Below, piece after piece: positions 61,661 through 64,000 of a stretch of 64,000 bases of DNA; position 1 is the stretch's first letter, and each line of letters starts with the position of its first letter. The stretch is from JAAXIE01 sp965263155. GTDB lineage: Bacteria; Chloroflexota; Dehalococcoidia; Lucifugimonadales; JAAXIE01. The notes beneath the pieces are model-generated. The model was not told the origin of the DNA and ran no database searches. It saw only the letters and a program-made list of their open reading frames with translations. The position numbers and the translations under genes were made by a program. The stretch lies in assembly GCA_965263155.1 (NCBI GenBank), contig OZ253586.1, positions 2,294,001 through 2,358,000 on the forward strand, in the 5' to 3' direction.

Positions 61661-62467
61661 ATGAACGACCCTCACGTAACGGCCATCCACTACTTCATCG
61701 AACATGACGACTCAGTCGACTACAGCGATGTTGCGTCCTTGGTGTATGAAGACGATCTGTTTTGTATCCAAGCAGACAAGGTGACAGTGATTTTCGAGCC
61801 GAAGAATCACTACGCGACCGAGGAGGAGGCTAAGAGCGCAGTCGAAGGGCTTGTTCGCCGGTGGGAGTTTGAGGCAGCTCTTCGCGCCCGCTCTGCCGGA
61901 TTTAAACTGGTCTATGCGGGAGTTGATATCATCGACCGCAATCCACCGCCGGCGCCGCCGGGTATCGTGCCAATCTCTGCAACTTTCCATTTTCGGGTAT
62001 CGAAAGCGCAGGCCCGAGTAACTAAGTTACTGGGTGAGTATCCGGCTCCCCCCTCAGGGCAGGCGTTAGAGCCTGACGACCCCGACGCATCGTTCATGCT
62101 ATCCCGGCTCGATCTCTATCGTCAGGGAAGAGACCCGCTGGCAGACGTGGCCAACCTCTGCGTCACAGTCCTAGAACGTTCGGCCTCGCTGGTAGCCGTA
62201 AGCAAAGGGAGTAAACGGAAACTGGCAGCCAACCACTACCAGATTGAAATAGACGTGCTCGAAAGGGTTGGAGAACTCTCGGCCAAGAAGGGTGGTTCGC
62301 TAGCCCGGAAAGCCGAAGGGCGCAGCGATGCTTTCACACAAGAGGAGACCCGTTTTCTTGAAGCAGCAGTAGCCGCATTCACCCGGAGGGTGGCGGAGAA
62401 GGCGGCCGATCCTGGTGGGAACCTACCGATGCTTACTATGGCAGACCTGCTCAAGCTATCCACCTAG
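61661..62467 (+). CDS. Unrecognised protein, 268 residues
   Basis: The ATG has GGCAGGAGGAG about 8 nt upstream, and codon use matches the neighbours, so this is a real gene. The product has no signal peptide or membrane segment. The first 100 residues mix acidic and beta-rich stretches (Ala-Ser-Leu-Val-Tyr-Glu-Asp-Asp). A Pro-rich turn near 93-100 (Pro-Pro-Pro-Ala-Pro-Pro-Gly) divides it from a mostly helical second half. I recognise no family. It stands alone between a decayed cupin copy and repeat cluster D. Confidence 0.7.
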   Translation: MNDPHVTAIHYFIEHDDSVDYSDVASLVYEDDLFCIQADKVTVIFEPKNHYATEEEAKSAVEGLVRRWEFEAALRARSAGFKLVYAGVDIIDRNPPPAPPGIVPISATFHFRVSKAQARVTKLLGEYPAPPSGQALEPDDPDASFMLSRLDLYRQGRDPLADVANLCVTVLERSASLVAVSKGSKRKLAANHYQIEIDVLERVGELSAKKGGSLARKAEGRSDAFTQEETRFLEAAVAAFTRRVAEKAADPGGNLPMLTMADLLKLST

Positions 62468-62619
62468 CGAGATGTCGTGGGGATGGGACGAAATGCAATT
62501 CCATCGGTGGGCTCGAAGTCCCACCGGCGACCTGAATCTGAGTCATGGTATCGATTGGTCGAATGATTTAGGTTGCCGTATACACTGAAACCGTTCTTGT
62601 CCCCTGAACTGGACCAGGA

Positions 62620-62755
62620 GTGCGAGCGAAGGGTGCTGGAGCGGCCTCCGCCCGGAATAGGTCCGCCACTTTACTGTTGCGGCACAGCGCATCGGGGGCA
62701 TGCTGTCGGAGACGACACCCTCACCCCCCCATGACATTTCCGCCTTGCCCACCTG
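62620..62755. repeat. Degenerate copy of the CBS-gene 5' region
   Basis: Sequence around 62620-62675 (GCGAAGGGTGCTGGAG followed by GGAATAGG and GCCACTT) parallels 57427-57475, the start of the CBS-HEPN gene. Further on, TGACATTTCC recurs (62731 here and 57556 there). No frame is open through it. It is either a decayed duplicate or a dispersed element shared by both sites. Confidence 0.4.
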
Positions 62756-62882
62756 TCGCCCCGCTGATACGCTGGAGTCTGCCCCGCATGTACCATCGCA
62801 ATGGGAGACAAATGACGACCCACACTGGAAGTGCCATCCAGGACCTGTTTCTCGGGCCTGACTCAGGGATGTCACGGTGTGA

Positions 62883-63014
62883 CAGCTACAACTCAGCTAC
62901 GATGGTGTCACAAATGTCACAAGTCCCAGATACAAAAAGTCATTTTCCAGATATAAGCGGTGTGACATGTCAGCTACGGGCCGGCCCCGCCGGTGCCCGA
63001 CTCCAGCTATGAAA
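62883..63014. repeat. Dispersed CAGMTAY-motif repeat cluster D
   Basis: Six motif copies lie in the 720-nt gap before glycyl-tRNA synthetase: CAGCTACAA (62883), CAGCTACGA (62894), CAGATACAAAAA (62927), CAGATATAA (62948), CAGCTACGGG (62971) and CAGCTATGAAA (63004). Interleaved TGTCAC/GTGACA words form small inverted repeats (for example GGTGTCAC at 62904, GGTGTGACA at 62960). No gene is visible in 62468-63186. Confidence 0.58.
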
Positions 63015-63186
63015 CGCCACTACGCTGGCCTCACGAATGTGGCATCTTACCTTAGCCCCAAGCCTCACTGGTGGGAGGAGGCGCGGGGCTGCGTTTACAC
63101 CGTTGGGGCGAGTTGCTAACCTTGGACCACGTTCAAACACGATAGTGAGGGCAGGCTAGGTGCGTCGATATGTGGAGACTCCCCAG

Positions 63187-64000
63187 ATGGACAAGATTCT
63201 GTCGTTGTCCAAGAGGAGGGGACTGGTATTCCAGAGCAGCGAGATTTACGGGGGCATCAACGCCACTTGGGATTACGGTCCCTTAGGCGTGGAGCTGAAG
63301 CGCAACCTGAAGGACCTCTGGTGGCACTCGGTGGTGCAGCAGCGGGATGACGTCGTAGGGCTGGACGCCGCCATTCTGATGCACCCTGAGGTCTGGGTCT
63401 CCAGCGGCCACGTAGCCAGCTTCAGCGACCCCTTGGTGGAATGTCGCGAATGCCACCAGCGCTACCGCGAGGACCAGATCGAGGCGACCACCTGCCCCGC
63501 CTGTGGCGGCGAGCTGACCGACCCTCGCCAGTTCAGCTTGATGTTCAAGACCTTCATGGGCCCGGTCGAAGACACCGCCCATCAGGTGTACCTGCGACCT
63601 GAAACAGCCCAAGGCATCTTCGTTAACTTCGCCAACGTGCTCACGGCCTCCCGCCGCAAGCTCCCCTTCGGCATCGCCCAGATAGGCAAGGCCTTCCGCA
63701 ACGAAATTACGCCGGGTAACTTCACCTTCCGAACTCGCGAATTCGAGCAGATGGAAATCGAGTACTTCGTGAAGCCGGGCACCGACGACCAATGGCTGCA
63801 ATCGTGGCTCGACGAACGCTTCAGTTGGTACACGAAGCACGGCATCCGTCCCGAGAACCTGCGCCTCAGGCGTCACGACCCCGACGAGTTGGCCCACTAC
63901 GCCAAGGACACCTACGACATTGAGTACCGCTTCCCTTGGGGCTGGGGAGAGCTGGAAGGGATAGCCAACCGCACCGACTACGACCTGCGCAGCCATGCCA
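63187..64000 (+). CDS. glyS: Glycyl-tRNA synthetase, 5' part only
   Basis: The frame runs off the right edge. The first 271 codons match the single-chain (alpha2) class II glycyl-tRNA synthetase: Phe-Gln-Ser-Ser-Glu-Ile-Tyr-Gly-Gly, Asp-Tyr-Gly-Pro-Leu-Gly, a zinc-site-like Cys-x2-Cys...Cys-x2-Cys (Cys-Arg-Glu-Cys and Cys-Pro-Ala-Cys), Leu-Arg-Pro-Glu-Thr-Ala-Gln-Gly, and motif 2 Phe-Arg-Asn-Glu-Ile-Thr-Pro. It charges tRNA-Gly. ATG 63187 fits the family start; in-frame GTG codons at 63160 and 63172 are possible. Confidence 0.93.
   Translation, partial: MDKILSLSKRRGLVFQSSEIYGGINATWDYGPLGVELKRNLKDLWWHSVVQQRDDVVGLDAAILMHPEVWVSSGHVASFSDPLVECRECHQRYREDQIEATTCPACGGELTDPRQFSLMFKTFMGPVEDTAHQVYLRPETAQGIFVNFANVLTASRRKLPFGIAQIGKAFRNEITPGNFTFRTREFEQMEIEYFVKPGTDDQWLQSWLDERFSWYTKHGIRPENLRLRRHDPDELAHYAKDTYDIEYRFPWGWGELEGIANRTDYDLRSHA

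Noticed and set aside
63283..63996. Minus-strand open frame of 237 codons
   Set aside because: Antisense to glycyl-tRNA synthetase.

Overview
The window is GC-rich bacterial chromosome. Its gene set suggests a Chloroflexota (Dehalococcoidia-like) bacterium of the SAR202 type. The grounds are five flavin/F420-dependent luciferase-family (LLM) monooxygenases, two orphan CoxL/xanthine-dehydrogenase-type large subunits, two Rieske oxygenases, paired CaiB/BaiF CoA-transferases, a GMC oxidoreductase, a copper amine oxidase, and several lipoproteins with Thr-Pro linkers. This taxonomic call is inference from gene content; no rRNA is present.

Layout. 0-5.4 kb: end of a TPR gene, then a + strand catabolic run (LLM oxidoreductase, 3-hydroxyanthranilate 3,4-dioxygenase, NHL beta-propeller, molybdopterin oxidoreductase). 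5.5-10.7 kb: a broken clan-AA protease, then two tandem-duplicated peptide-type solute-binding lipoproteins closed by a strong terminator. 10.7-18.7 kb: amidase with a small partner, Rieske oxygenase, LLM protein, a Phd/VapC toxin-antitoxin pair and a second molybdopterin oxidoreductase. 18.8-31.5 kb: peptidase-MA-like lipoprotein, argininosuccinate-lyase-like enzyme, four-domain rhodanese, two LLM proteins, RtcB ligase, a 3-hydroxyisobutyrate-dehydrogenase-family protein, an AMP-dependent CoA ligase and a DUF1989 protein.

31.7-36.0 kb is a two-gene antiviral locus that I read as Hachiman (HamA nuclease plus HamB helicase). 36.4-42.7 kb: frameshifted copper amine oxidase, second Rieske oxygenase, LmbE-like deacetylase, GMC oxidoreductase. 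42.7-51 kb is rich in decaying genes (GNAT, VOC/glyoxalase, DUF3179, DUF1801) mixed with intact MFS, LLM and HPP genes. 51.1-53.2 kb: an AIPR-family abortive-infection protein beside a tRNA-Met. 53.2-57.5 kb: two translationally coupled CaiB-type CoA-transferases and a CBS protein ending in a HEPN-type RNase motif. 57.6-64 kb: cupin, alpha carbonic anhydrase, two lipoproteins (one broken), an unrecognised protein and the start of glycyl-tRNA synthetase.

Three themes stand out. First, small-molecule oxidation and CoA chemistry dominates, with repeated paralogues and no complete pathway. Second, there are several defence or stress modules (Hachiman, AIPR, CBS-HEPN, Phd/VapC). Third, gene decay is widespread: eight broken genes or fragments are visible. 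In addition, an unexplained short motif of the form CAG(A/C)TA(C/T)(A/G)AA recurs in clusters in four separate intergenic regions.
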